Below are positions 35,501 to 50,500 of a stretch of 64,000 nt of DNA, piece after piece; position 1 is the first letter of the stretch, and every line of letters starts with the position of its first letter. Made by a program: the position numbers and the translations under genes. Source of the DNA: Haemonchus contortus (taxonomy: Eukaryota; Nematoda; Chromadorea; Rhabditida; Trichostrongylidae); NCBI GenBank assembly GCA_000469685.2, contig LS997563.1, forward strand, positions 34,440,468 through 34,504,467, written 5' to 3'. The notes beneath the pieces are model-generated. The model was not told the origin of the DNA, did no database searches, and saw only the letters and a list, made by a program, of their open reading frames with translations.

Positions 35501-38500
35501 AAATCTATGATCAAGAAGGTGATACTCAGCCAGGGGTTGTGAAACTTTGTTTTCACTGAACTTTTCTGAAACGACAGCGAGATCGAAGATCCCAGCAGTG
35601 AAAGGTATAGATTAGCTAGTATTAGATCTACAAGGAAAAAAGGTCTGTACATTGATTGGACGCCACAGGAGCTGCCCTATTCTAACATTACTGACAAACT
35701 TTGGAATGGAACTTGATTGCAAGATGCTCTGCAGAAAAGTAGTCAGCTTCAGACGGTTTCTGCTCCCTATTTTTCTACAGACCGAGAAAAAGTCTACAAT
35801 ACGGCAGGAGCCGCAAAAGTGATGGAGACAATGCTGGTTACTTTTCTAGAAAATAGACAGCTATAGGGCGGCAGTTGTTAGAAATAATAGACTGGAGGGC
35901 CTGTGTTATGATATTCCATAGTACTTACTGATGCTTCCATTCGTGTTGTCGTCGTTGAGCACTCCAAAGGCAATCGCCGGCAGAAGACATGCAAAGTAGA
36001 GAAACACTACTGTCGAGAAAAGTTTTTGCATCGTTCGATGGCCAGTTACACCGTCAATGAAATCTGACGGATAGACAGCTAACCGCCGTTTGAATTCCTC
36101 AGATAAACCTCGGAACGGATACCATGCATTTGGACCGAACTGAAAATAAAAACATTTAAAAAAGGAAGTATACAATTATCAATTGGAAAGAAAAATATAA
36201 GTCTAGGGATGTACTGTTATGAAGTTGTTGCACTAGGTAACAGAGGTTATAAGCGGTTTTACTCAGGAATTCTAGTTCCTATTGACGCTGGTTACCTCAT
36301 ATTTCAGTTTCTTGGAACGCCCTTTGAAATAAGCTTCATCAATATCAAGCATGGTTCATAGGTAGCATTCAACTCAGACTCTCCTAATTGTATAATAATT
36401 ACCCTTATTTCGCTGAAAACGTGCTTCTTATTTATTTACTTGTTCCCTCCTCGGGTGGTCGTATTCCTTTTGATTTCATTTTACTTGTATGACCTTATCC
36501 TAACTCCTTCTCCTAGAGCAGCCGTTCAAGTACTCCTGCTGCCACAAACTGCGTTATACGGGATAAGTTAAGAACTTGAATGTCCTGAGGGCCATCCAAT
36601 TGGTGATGGCTCTGAACCAAAGTAGTTGCCGTTTAGATATCACTGAGTTCGTCTGCATGGCGCAGCTTGAAAGAAAAGGCTTTACGACTAGAACAAGCAC
36701 TTCTGAAGGGAAGGTTAACGGTATAGTCTGAATTTAGACTCGTTCAATTGAGATTATGATTATAGAGTCTCTATAGTGCTGCAATTTTGTACTGAACGAA
36801 TGGGTTTTCCGGCAGAAAACTCGGAACCCCAGAATTTTCCGAATAATTTAGCCGCAAGTCAGAGCTGCGTCTGACGTCCATTGGAGGCAACCCTGCTCCC
36901 CTTCTGTGTCATTTATATGCCCATCAGTCATGGCTGAACGCTTGGAACAATACTTCCTCCACCTGAATTCTCGTCTTTGATGTTTGTCTATCTAGGAAGG
37001 AGGTGAGCACTGACAAATGGAGCACCTAGATATCTCATGCACGAGTAGGAGATAGATGATCGAATCGGACAGATATCCACCTAGGCCTTCTATCCCAACG
37101 GAATCGGTCAATTGGTAGCACCCCTGTGTGGGAAGATGCGAGAGTTGATTTGTTCATGTGCTGACCACCGCGAGTCCTTGTATAGGTACTTAAGCATTCG
37201 AATAATTCTGAGTGCAATTCGAACGCAGGGCGCATCTCAGATTAGCTCCTTTACGCTGGAAGGCTCGTCTACCTTGAAATTTGGTGCCAAACGCGGAACC
37301 TCGAAAGGTAAGCTACTTTTGAGCCCTACCACCATAGGGTAATAATATAAATGTTAAGTTCATTAGGTACTTAGCATTAATTTGTACTAACGGTTCAGAT
37401 CAATCTTCATTCCTTTTGTCGCTTCCCTTTTCCGTTATGTATGTACAAGGTTGTGTTTATGGGCTCAGGAGAATGGGATGAAGACAAAATAAGAGTCGAC
37501 GGGCATTGCCTCAGGCCGCGAGCGCTCAATTTATTTTGAGAAAGCCTCACAAGACTCTTCTCTGGAAATCGAAGTACCCTCCACGAAAACACCCACGCAA
37601 CTGCAAACAAAAGGCTCAGAGTAAAGGGAAACCGATTCCTCGATCAGAGAGAGAAAGGTCGCATTGAGAATTCCTAGGTTTTTATTAGCAGATTGATCCT
37701 AAGAGACTCAACTGAAATTATGTACTCACAATTTGCTCTTTTGCTTGACTGAGATGAATGGACGATTTTCGTTCACGCCATTGATTCTGGTCCATGGCAA
37801 GTTCCTTGGCGGCGGACAGCAAAGTGGATCTGAATTTGGAGCAAATGTTTACTACCCTTGAGAGCACTGCTGCAATTGTCCTCGATGTTCTCTTATAATT
37901 TTCAACTAAGCATTATTCTTTGCTGGGCCAGGTTTACCAGTCAGTCGACTTAGTCTAAAGTTATCGAAAAACCCATCACAGAAAGAATCCTGGCTGTTGT
38001 GCCCTATAGCTTCAAAGTGAAATAAATGCTTGACCACAGCTTGAACGCTGTTTTTGTCAACCAAAGGGGCAGACACCAATTTGGGAAATTTACCTGAAGG
38101 CTTCAACGGATTGAGCCATCACCAGTCGCTGTCGAATCTCCATGTCAGCGAATAAGGTGGCAAATGTACGAGTTGTCTCCAATGCGGTTTTCGTGCCTTT
38201 CTGCAAAAGTAACGAGTTGAGCAACAAAGCCAAATCAGCCTCTTTCTCAGCGCTTCCGCCTGATTTGGAGTATCATGTAGCAAAAAACGTGTCTCTCCCG
38301 AAGTTTGTCAACCAAAGCGAGCTGATCATCCGGACGATTCTAAAAGGCTTGCCATGACAACCACGGTCCATTGGATGTTTCGAGCCCATATAGGGGATTC
38401 GCCGAGACGAAGTATATTTGCTTATGTAATCACTGACACAAAAAACAGACATACCCTGTTTTTTCTACAGTTTTTACTTATATTATACATTTGAAGCGCA

Positions 38501-41500
38501 TTATTCTGAAGCAGTGAGAGAGAAGAGAGGGATTTTACAGCTACTCACACGGTTAAGAGATTGATTCCCTCTCCCATCCGGCTTAACCAGGTCATCCACC
38601 TCTCATCTGGAACAATACTCGTATGGGAGAATAAAAGCTCAGACTTTCACTTGGGATGCCCCTGCACCTCACTGTTTCGGCCGAATATGGACTTAGAAGA
38701 CGCCGCGGTTCCCAGCGGATGCAAACATTTTCTGTCCTTTGCTGGCACACCTGTCCATCAAACACAACACTACCCTGTTTGGAGTGCACTAAGTAAAGAG
38801 GGTAACTCCACATTCACTCTTAGATACAGTAATTAATTTAAATACTTACCGCCCGGCTCGGTGCGATGACAATGATGATGAATCGAAGATCTTGCATTGT
38901 TCGACCAAGATTTGTCGGATGGGACAGCCGTGCGATGGCTACGTGTCGATGCTGCACCGTGTTCAGCATGCACCTCAAATAGATGTAGAATTATTCATAA
39001 AAGAGTTTTTTGAATGATCAAAACAGGTAAAGGGATGTGTGCTGTTAGGTCAGAACGCGGTGTCGGTAATTCATAAAAAGTGCTGCTCAAAGATTGTTCG
39101 CTTGCTTGTTTGCTCACAACATGGATTGAGCCACTGAAAAATGAATCCCTTGATGGTCGTCCGATTACGACGAACGCCATGAGCGGCAACTTGTCCCCAA
39201 AACTAAAAGTACATGTGTAGCTCAGCTAAAGGGCATCGCCATATGAATGTCTTTTGTTGTAATCAACTTATCTTAGCTTGAAAGGCTGGATAAGGACCAC
39301 GTCATCCCCTCAAATCCGCTCGAAAAATAAGTGCTTGTTCTAGAGACCAACTACAAATGGTCCCCGCGAAAAGCCATCGAACCGGCAAGTTAAGCAGGAA
39401 GAGTTTCAAGTTTTTTTTACTTGATTCTGCGACTGATAGTGTGCGGAAGGCTCTTCGCTTCACCCGATTGAGTTTGGTGGCAGCCATGGCCAACAATGGT
39501 CCATGGACATTAGCAGTGATTCTTTGCGGTTCAGAAAAATGATCGCTGACATGTTGCAGTGCATATCAGTCCAAGGATTATAAACCCCAAGGCGATATGC
39601 TGAAAAAGAGCGACTAATCAAATTCGGTCGGCCCGAACGTCTTCGACATTGTCACCCACGTTACCGTAACCGAAATCCGATTTATGATCTTAGCCCACGG
39701 CTTTGAATGAGGAAGTGCTCGATGATTTCAGAGCACTTTTTGAACTTCAACTTCCCCTTGATAGGTATCGGCTATTCAGTAGTCAGAATGTTTGATAACG
39801 ATTGGTAATGTGGAACGTGAAAATTATTTTTTGCATACTAATTGGGAGATGAAGTGCGGACAATCACAGGTATAACGTTTGAAGTATACGAATTTGAAAT
39901 GAGCAATCCAATTAGTATTAGGAAAATTATCATCAAAAGATTAAGCAGCTGGTATTCAAATAATTTCTCCTGATCCAGGTTAAACAGCCAAAAGTGCTTC
40001 CTCGTCTTGGTGTTGGCTCGAACAAAAAGGGTGATGTCATGATGGGGTTGTAGCAATTCGCATTCAAATATCACACGTTACTGGCTTTTATCACCCCTTA
40101 TCACTTTTACACTATTATGTTAGTTTTCGTACTTCATCTTCATTCCTTTTTATCATACTGTCACATTAACCATTTGCTGGTGTCAAAGCTAAGTTGTCAC
40201 GACTTTATGGGTCAAGAATCCTCGAGCTGGCTTTTCATTGCGGTCTTATCAGTAAATATCGTTCGTTGTCACCCTTCATGCCGCATTGCTAAATACACCT
40301 ACCCTACTCGACTCTGACAGCCATCATGTTTAGGTTAAAAGTTATGTTTATGTTATATTTATCTATGTTTGTTAAAGGTTTATCTATTCCTGAGAACCTT
40401 GGTACATAAGTTTTATTTCTAGAAGGAAAACTACCGATGAGCTTTTGTTTCGGGCGTAGCGTATCAGCTTTCAATAATTCCTTCCATAAGCCATCAATAC
40501 CTACCTACCTACAAAAAACTAGCACAATATTGTGACAACGAAAGACACAAGGGAACCCTGGCCTCCCAGTTTTACCAATATTTATCACTATTGAACACTT
40601 CTTTCAACTTCCCACCTATGCCAACTCAACCCCAATCAACTTTCCTGACCACTTAGTCGGAAGGAAAACGTAGGGAATCCGTATACTCAATGCTTCCTAT
40701 ATGAAAATTTCATTCGAAACGAGATGTACCCTGGAAATTAAAAGTTCCGCTTGTAAGCGAATTTTACCACTTATCACTTATCCCACATTATCGTTTTCTT
40801 TAAATAGATCTCCACTACCCATCTAATCATTGTTGGAAGGTAAGGAGGTTCGACCTAGTACTGCTTTCGTAAAGTCAAACTACACCTTTCTTGACGTCTC
40901 GTCCCTCCTTTTTATGATAGTCCTTCCAGACCCAATGTGGAATTTCTCTTCAAATTTTTTTCTTTCGCTCCCCTTCCAGGATTGGGAAAATGCTCGTCAT
41001 TCTCTACTTCTGCACGATGTAGCGCGATACACATATTTGACTAAATCAAATCTGACATGGGTAAAGAGTGCGTTTGGAGTTTGCTTTTCCGAGCCCTTCC
41101 ATTATTTTACCATGGGCGGCTCACGGGCTCCTAGACAGCGGAATCGATGCGAATCCCATGTCACATCCAATGAGTTGCCCTCCTTGTGCCATCCGCCCCC
41201 GTCTCTCTTCAATCTTTTACTTCCTATGCAACTCCGAATCACGCCGAACAAAGTAGTGGGTAAATGCACTCAGCTAATGAGATGAACCCGTTGAGAAAAG
41301 ACTGGCCAGTCTATCAGAAAGGATGGATGATACCGTGAATAAGTTATGTTCCCTGAAGAAGTGAAAAATCTGGCGAAACTTATCCACCTCACTATCACAT
41401 TCCTCTAATTAGTCTAAAGAGTTGGGCCGCTGACATCAGTCGAAAAGAAAATCCAAGACCTTTTTGTTCATGTGAAAATAGCAATTCGTATCCATTCATT

Positions 41501-44500
41501 TCCAATCCCAGAAGGCTCTCGAACACTTATTATAAGAGCAAATCAGTATAAATTTGCAGTTTGAATTCTTTTTAGCGTTCGAAGATCAACGAAAATTGCT
41601 GCTAATTTATGCGATCAAAGAACCAAAAACAGATAAAACCCTAAAGAGTAATTTTGAGCAAATTTTCTGACTACATAGTCTTTACTAACTGAAAACACTG
41701 GCCTCGTAAACAATCACTTCCAATTTGCAAGTTCTTCAAAGCTGAAATTGCCAAAAGCTAGTAGCAACAAGTCCTCTGTATAGTTGAACGAGTAGTACAT
41801 GAAAACAAGTGTAGGTAATGGTTATACCACCCCATCTCCTGCGGTCATGGCAGTAAACAAATGGCATGTACTTCATGGTTCCTTCAGTTTCAAAAGAAAA
41901 ACATATGGACCGCAATCCGCGAAAAATGTTTGTTTATTGTTCGACCGTTCGTCGAATAATTTTTCAAAAGTATTGTAGAAAGGTATGATCATCTTCTCTC
42001 GGATGCCCTGCGCACTCGACTTGTCTCAGGATCATTCTGTGATGGGCTAATAAATTTGCACGTGTTCTCATAAATGGAACGGCTACTTTCCATATCAACC
42101 TCCTACCACTGTTCAGTGTCTAGGGAGCCTGAGGGTTTCCACTGATGACATTCGAGGCCGTTACTGATGGCTGATGGAAGGTAGAGCACATCGTTCTCCA
42201 AAGTTTCGCTCAGAGCATTAGCTATCTGCTCCCTTTACACCTTTGATAATCCATCGTTATGGAACAAATCTCCTGAAGCAGTTCCGTTTGAATCTTTGAA
42301 ATTTATCAACATTCCCGGCATGAACGTTCTATGGCATTCACTCCCTAGATAGAATCTGTAATGCTCATTTTCGTGGTCGATGTTCCGTGAAATTAAGGCT
42401 AGAAAAAGTATAGGATCTCGTCATGAAGTAAAAAGTGGCAAAAGGTTAAGTTTCATTACTATTCATCACTAATTCGCTTGTATTCATATAATTACTTATG
42501 TAATTTGAAGCAAGTAATATAAGTCAAAGCTGATCACAGTTCATTGGAGGAATCAGCTACATAATTAACTAACTACTTTGAACGTTCGTGTGTTGCCAAG
42601 ATACGGTATATCCACCATGAGAAGCTGAGAAAATGTGCATGAGGTCCCGCTAGTTCAGTGGATTACGATGAGTTATGGGCAGTATAAACGACCTCCCATA
42701 AAGCATAAATATGAATTTTAACACGTTGACGACGAGCCGATTTTTTCCTGTCTGTCCCGTGGGACGACACAGTTTTTTCCTTGGAAGTTTGTTATTTCTC
42801 GAAAAAATGAGTGATTACATTCAAAAACATTTGAAATCCGCAAACCTTCCAGCAGTATTCAAATTTTGCCCAAGATTTGCGGCTACTCGGGGTAATCAAA
42901 TTTGGGGGTGATAACTTTGAATTAGGGGTATATAAATAGGATCTCTGGGAGTATTATTATCCTTGCGACTATTTCTGCCATCATGAGTGTCCCGGATATT
43001 GAAATGGAAGACTCAACGGAATTTTGACCGCTGGCTGCTCGACAGCGACGACGATGCTGCAGCTGGTTTAGATGGCGACGATATGGCTCCTGCGGTTCAT
43101 CCTGTCTTGTATTTGTACTATTCATCTTGGAATTGATTTAAAAGGTGGCCGGTGCTACTTTGGACACTTATAAGCCTAAATTGAAGAGCTGCACAAAAAA
43201 CGGAGCGAGCACACACTTTTTAATTGAAGAATGCACCGTCGCGCAGCATTGCGCGACATCGTCCCATGAGACAGACTGGCTGTCGCGCACCATTGCGCGA
43301 CATCGTCGTCAACGTGTTAAGTGTGAAGTCCAGAACCCATGCTCAGCCTCCTCGTGGAAAGCCCTAATCTGTCGTAGTTCGTTGCTAACCCCGAATTTTG
43401 CTTGATCGCTACCATTTCCCACCAAAATGGTATGCAGTAAAGGTGAATACGTCAAATCTGCCTTTTCTGAATGTCCTGAGGTAAAGTTGGAAGAAAAAGT
43501 TGACGGTTGTTTCCGACAACTTTGACATGAGCATTGGCTGCCAAATAAGCAATTAAGGGCCTAAAGGAAAATTTGAAAGGCGGTTTCGGTCAATTAGAAT
43601 TGACAACCGTCATTCACTTCACTAATTACTGACAACTAGCTTACTAGTCAGTGAATGGCTAGTAATATAGATGGCAAAAACAAAATCCTCACAACCAATA
43701 GCCCTGTTCGAACCAAACAAGTGGCAATTCAGAGTGGGTGTGGGTAGTTTTGCCACTCAAATGTTGGCAATGGTAGTGATTGGTTAACATCTACGTAATC
43801 CCATCAATTCCATCAATTGAACACTACTCGAATCTGCGAATTTTAGCCATTTTCTCCTAAACACTTTAGAAATTCTGTCTTATTTCTGGAACTTGGGAAT
43901 AGAGTGAGAAAAATTAAATTTGGAACAGTCGTACTTACAGAGCGCATATCCATGTTTGGTCGTAGTCGAAGGAACCGCCAATGGAGCCCGTCGTACATAT
44001 CGACTGCACCGTCCGACTCAAAATGTGAACTGAAAATATTGAACACCATTGATATCATGACTTAAATTGGCCCCTGTCCCACAAGGTTAGCGATTTAAGG
44101 GCAGAACTTCAGCCTCGGACTGGTTTCGAACCCGTACTTATGCTTTTTGAGCAGGGCAAGAAGGCGCAGGCAAGCGAGGTCCCGGTAGTATTAGGGGTAA
44201 AAGGCATGCCCTGGCATTCAGGAACTGTGATTATATTACTGCGGTTCTATGCGTGTTACTCATAAGTAGTAAACGGCGTTCAATAACAATCTGAAGCTTC
44301 AAAACTTGGTTGAGTAAACGCTCAAAACAACCCCCCTGTAATCTCATATTGCTATTGGACATTCCGAACATAATTAGCCTACATCTGGGGGAAAGCAGCC
44401 TAATGAGAAATTCGCTAAAAAATCGAGAGACTAGAAAAGATGAAGTGCATGGTAATTATCGGGGAGTTTTTTTACAACCAGCTTATGCCCAAGTAACATT

Positions 44501-47500
44501 TTTCACCCACATCTATGTCAATAATTGAATGCACTGTGGCTCGGACAAGGAATCGCAAACGACTGCCATTTCCCAAGACCCAATTACTCACTATTTCCTA
44601 TGTATGTCCCCTGGAATAGACAATTTAGGGTGAAGATATTTTGCAACCATTTTCAGAAATATTCATGGGCAAAAAGTCGGAATTTCGAAATTTTAGACAT
44701 CCATTCCAACCCCGAGGAATTGTTCCTGTCGTAGTCAGTTATCGAGCAAGAGCGATCTCATAAAGCAGCACACAACAACTCCATACGATGCTAGATGGAG
44801 CTATGAACTTGGAAGCACGCCGTAGAGTTCTTAGCCTACATTTAGATGCTTGTATAGACTACAGGAAAGAAACCGTTTGTCGAGCATGAATACCTCAAAA
44901 CTACAAAAGTAGCAGCAAATACTTAAAAAAGAGCGACTTCTCAGTAGTGATTTGACCACCTCTGGGGTTTTCTAACGCCGAGTGTTAGGGAGCAAGTTTA
45001 CAATACAAGGGCCCTCTAGAAAAAAAACTCTTGTAACCCTTGAAATGAGCGAAAAAAGGATAATAAGTAGAACGTCTTTGAGTGGTAGTTAATCCTGATT
45101 TCCTCGAGATAAGCCTCGCGTACGAATTCCACTCGAAATCGTAGTAACATTGCTTTGTAACCTATACAATGACTTGCGGTGGCCAGCCAATGTACAAGTC
45201 ACTGCATTCATCCTCTCAGACGAATCTGTACCATCTTAACGACTCCGGCAGGTTGGAAGTTTCGGTTGGTCCGGCCGGGTATCGATCCGGTATTTGCAAA
45301 ATGAAGCCAAAAAGCCGTCCTAAGAATAAGGATTTAAGTGCAGTCTGTAGTGCAAAGACAATGGAGATTATACGCTCTAACGACAACCATGGTCTCAAAT
45401 CAAAGCAGCAAAAAAGATCGATGTCCTGTTCAGTCAGAGTCGATGACAAGACCTAGCAAGCCTTTCCTGCATCTAAGCTGTTTGGATTGCTGAGTCTGTT
45501 TGAACTCACAACCACCATTATATTTCCCCCAAGAATCGTCATTACTCAAACTCAATCAGCCAACTTTGGACTTTTCCATGAGCTATCCTTCAGCAACGCT
45601 TCTTCCTTCCCTTCGGCTAAACCTTAGCCTGGAGGGCTTTCGGAGAAAAACCCAGTCTGCTGTGGGAACCCTGTTCCCATGCCATGAATTGATGTTGATC
45701 CGCTCTAATGAGGATCAGTGTCTAGACGGAATACTTCACTCTTTGAAGAGCAGACCATACAACATTACATTGCCCTTCATACGAAAACCACATCTCGGCT
45801 GTGCCCTCCCAGAGAACGCTCACGAAATGGAACGGCTTTCCCCGTTTTTTTTTGAAATGCGCCAGATTACTAGCAATTTATTTAAAATTCACAAGAGCAC
45901 GTAATGAAGCCATGGAACGAGCCAAGGAAAAAATGGACATGCCTTCGAAGCGGATATGGTCGTATTTTGAACTTCCTTTTTATTGAAATCATTGAAGTCT
46001 GCTCTGTACATGAGCTGAGGGCTTGTTGTAAAAGTGGGGCGACTCGGGGACTTATAGCGGCCTACCGATATCGGTATTTACTTAGGTGACAGGATTTCCA
46101 TTTCTGAGCCCTCATGATAAGTCTCAGGCGCAATATTGTTAAATAAATGTCCGAATAATGGATAGACTCGACGAGTTCGGTGGTGATACTGTAAGTGTAC
46201 GAAAGCAAGAAAGAAAAAGCCAAAAGTATTTGGGCTGTAGAATCCTTTCTCCTTTCCTGGGGAACGAGGATCCTAGTAGGATATAACTACTGACAGGCCA
46301 CTCTGGGGTGGAAGCGGTTCTATGTACTTCGTAAGCGTTCTCTGGGAGGGTACAGCCGAGATGTGGTTTTCGTAAGCAGGGCACTGTAATGTGGTCGGGT
46401 CTGCCCCTCAAAGGCTGAGGTCGCTCGTCTTGACAGTGATTCCCATTGTCCACATGCATACTAATATACAATGCAAATCATATGGGAAGAAGCTCACATT
46501 GGTTTCCCGCATCCTGAGTGAACAAAACGCTTCGCACTTGTTCGCTGGTGAACTCTGGCTCTTGAATATCCATCTCATGGATGATTCTGGAATAAACAAC
46601 TTTGGAGCATTACTAATATTAATGAATACTTCAAAATCCATAGAATTAGAGGAATTATTGAGGAACGAATGACTGGGTCTGTAGGAAAAATATGAGATTT
46701 CTCGCCAAAAAAATGAAATGGTGTGAAAGAATTGACTTATGCACACCCCATTACTGCATCAGATCGCTGTGGTGAAGATATCGACCAGGAAAAGGGGTAA
46801 AATAGGAAAAAAAAGGAAAAAGGAGAACAATTATCGGGTTACATGACATCATAAATATAGCTTTCCGACTGGAGAAGAAGAGGTTGCCAGGGCGCGAACG
46901 GGTTTCCCATAGAATCCGAAGGTCTAGTCCTTGACGTAAATACTCTAACTTTACCAGTCAGCTCCCTCATCCTTCAGACTTCAACCTCAACCCTAATCAC
47001 CTCATAATTTTGACCATTGTTCAGGACGTGCCGACTGCTATTTCAAATCTAAGACTAAGAAGTGCACGTATTAATCATTAACCATGAAGTGTCTACGACC
47101 TTCTTCTTACTGCTAGACGCCCATAAAAGCTCCGTCAATGAGTTTTATGAGCTCGCTGGAGGCCCGTTTGTAATCATAGACCAAAAAAAAAGTCTAATAA
47201 GAAAAAAATGTCTAATGCGAGCGAAAAGGTGTGGTCATACGGTAAACCGATTTCTTTCATGAATAGAAGGATTGAATGAACATCGAAAAAAGTGGTTATC
47301 TCATCAGTCCCTGTCAGAAACCCATCGCCTTTCTAATGAATGAAGGTATAACTAAATGGAAAAATGAGTACATATGTTCTCTACACCGCCTAAGTAAAAT
47401 ATTTGGGCTAAATTCGGTGACGGACAAGTGGAATCGGTTGCCAACAATAAGTTAATATCCAGTGATAGCCGCTCAATACTGCGAGCATGGGTGTGGTGCA

Positions 47501-50500
47501 GTAGGAACGAAATTGTCGCGTCGCGGGGAAGAGACGCCGCGCGCGAAGGACCGTGACAGAAAAAAATAGGGGGGAAAAGAAACTCCTAGGGAATGTTTGA
47601 ACCTTTAAACCGTGCTGTAATTACAATGTGAAGAAGCAATGAGGAACCCTCATCTCTCTATTTTTTCGAGAAACGAAAACAAACATTCAGGAAGAAGGTA
47701 GTTCCCTTGTTGAACGAAGATACACTATCAAGGGATCACAAATAATCTAAATGCTAGATCAAAAACTAGAGTGGATTCCTAGAAATATGATGATGCCAAC
47801 TCTTTTCACAGCTAAGCCTGTGAGCAAAAGAAAGAAGAGTTGTCAGGAACTACTCATGTAGTACCACAAATATGGTAGCTTCTCCCTTCTTCTTGACTTG
47901 ACTTTCATCCAAATGATTTCGATCACAACCGAGTCCAAGTGATTTCACAGGCCCCTGTTCACATCCCTGAACATTTCCCGAAAAAAGGCTCTCAATTGCT
48001 TCGCACTTCGAGTATAAACTATGGGTTCAGGGAGTTTGATGAATGCATGGCATGACTATCATAAACTATTTCATCGATCGCCCTTTCATGACGACCCTCG
48101 AGACTCGTCCAGCCTCATTCTTTCAAAGATTGCAATTTGTCCAGTAGGTATGATATTTTCTAAAAGATTACAAGAAAGTAATAAGAACTTTACTTGTGTG
48201 TATAACTTATTGACCCTTTGACGACAATGCATGCAGATTTCGACGTGACGCACCTATAGGACCCCCCTTTCGCGTGCGACTGGCACCCATCGGTGGGTGG
48301 CACTGCCCCAGAAAAAAATTCTTTCACTGGTTTACTGAACTTAGCAGTTAGTAAGAAACAAGAAAGTATGGTGGCACCCAAAATTGTGTGCCAATGTCCC
48401 ATGCGCCAGTCATAGTGGCACCCACCGGTGGGTGCCATTGTTGTCAAAAGGGCAATCTCATGATGAATTTTGTTAATTGATACATGAAAAATGGAAAATG
48501 CAGGTTGAGCAGTCCGGTATGTTCGACTTTGCTTGATTACTCTATGAATGACTAGATAGGGAATGTCTTTTGACGTTAATCAATTCCGTCTGAGGGATGC
48601 TCCCCACTCTCGACCCTCATTCAGAATCGTAGCGGAGTATTGAATGCATGTGTGGCCCTTACAATGCTTGAAGGTGTTCACCCATCGATGCTCCCAGGCA
48701 AGCCTGGTATTAATCGCCCGACCCGGAGGAATGGAGGGTCTGGTTGGGTGCGTGTGTAGTTGCGTGTGCGCCACTTGCCAGTACATCCCCTCCGCCCTGA
48801 TAAAGTACGAGTAACGATGTTCATGAGCAGCAGGGTTCTTGTGTCAAGCTTGATGCCATACAATCAGGAAGACCACTACTAGAGGCAGCTTTTGTTCTCG
48901 GGTTTACTCGCGAATTTTAAAGATCTTCGCTCTCCAAAGAAATCTGACTAATAATGGATGGACTGAGCATAATACCCATTCGCCTTCTCGACAATGCAAG
49001 TAATTCATCACAGAGTAATCCGACGTTTTTAAGAAAAACAACCGGAACTCCTTACATGAAGGGAGCTTCAGCAAGATTTTGGGCATGCAGACTCTTTACT
49101 AGGACACCTCTGAATCCCATCAATGAACGTATTTGAATCGAGTTCATGGAGTTTGTAGTGTACTTCCCAACAGCGATTACCAGTTAACGAAATCGAATTT
49201 TCGTGCTTAAGACGCATGTGGCAAGCGGAACATCCATTTACCCTCTTCCCTTCGGAAGCGTCCGAATGTACTTGTCGCTACATCCCAACTATTTTCGGTA
49301 GGCTCAACCACATGGTAGCTCTTGAAAATTACAAGGGTTTTTACAAGTAGAACGATGTCAGATTACAATGGAAAAATGACTACATGGTGGGAAATGTTGG
49401 CTAGAATGAAGTCACCTGCTTTTTCCTGGCCAAATTAGTCGATTCCCAAAAAATATGAGTAATGGGAGGTAGGTAACAATCCGTAGCACCAATGGCACAC
49501 TCTCACAAGTACACAGCTAGGATTAATCTAGCCCGATACTCAACCAGACTAACCAAGTATTCCACCCTCCGAGGTCGCTTGATTAGTACCAGACCCATCT
49601 GGGAGGATGAAAGCACTGGGCTGTACATCCGCTGACCAGCTCAAGCCGTTGTACGGGTCACATATGTACCATCCAGAAGGCCACCACTATCAAGTAAGTC
49701 GAGTATGTGGGCACATCTCGCAAGTGGTATTGACTGACACTTCAAGGCTTCAGCATTATCCCAGTTGTCAAGTGAAGCAAAACTGGCCTATGACAATGAG
49801 GATTGTGAAGGTCCACCTTGTTTGGTTGGGGTTTCGTAATGAGCGCCGACACCAAGTTACAACATCATCCCCATTTTCCCAAAAACGGCGGACTTCGACT
49901 GATTTCTTCGTGACGCATACGTGCGCCTTGGAATAGCCCACGTTTAAATGCTTCATCGAAGTTGAATTAGATGGGTTTGGGTAACCCTCAAGGGAAATCC
50001 TGCCTAGTATAAAACTAACATTCCCCGTCACGATTTTCGATCCACTTCTACAAAAAAGCGAGCCAAGTATCCAAGGTGATTTCTTCGGAGACGAGGGCGT
50101 GGTAAACCATCAACTTAGAACTTCAGCCCTAATATCTAAGATTTTGAGACTAAGAGTGACATTCCCTCTCAGTGAATCCGCCGAGTGTGTATGTGACCGC
50201 CAGGAAGGTCGTCAGGATTTTTGGTCATTTTAGTAGCACTTTTTATTGGAGGAAGTTTCTAGTGGAACTTTCACAATGGAATCAATTTTTACTTTAACTT
50301 TACTTTTTGCCATTTGAATAACTCCTTACAAGAGTTTTTTTTTTTTCGAAAAATCCATTCTAAAGTACCAATGCTCCCCAGGATTGCAAATCATTTCCGC
50401 AGGTGAGCACATTCAAAGGAGTAATTCCCAGTCAGTCAATCGCAGGACTTTACAAGGAGTTAGAGCAGTAGATTGTAGGTTCAAAGTAGGCAGACAGAAA

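Larger units (their letters stand above)
44030..46497 (-). other. Intron 3 of the SLC4 gene (2.5 kb)
   Basis: It holds a SINE fragment (45158-45300) and a pair of inverted repeat copies (45719-45840 and 46310-46435). A tRNA-like B box in opposite sense near 44123-44135 (GGTTTCGAACCCG) hints at another SINE family. No nested gene is supported. Confidence 0.45.

Noticed and set aside
40830..41285. 151-codon plus-strand frame in SLC4 intron 4
   Set aside because: No recognisable domain, no good start context and a second frame of 62 codons overlaps; probably chance.
43939..44029. Reading SLC4 exon 4 in the frame [20 protein letters not shown]
   Set aside because: It looked similar to an SLC4 motif by length, but only the other open frame ([20 protein letters not shown], then [10 protein letters not shown]) joins both neighbours in phase and leads into the true motif.
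44123..44135. tRNA gene suggested by a B-box-like GGTTTCGAACCCG
   Set aside because: No cloverleaf could be formed around it by eye; more likely another SINE remnant.
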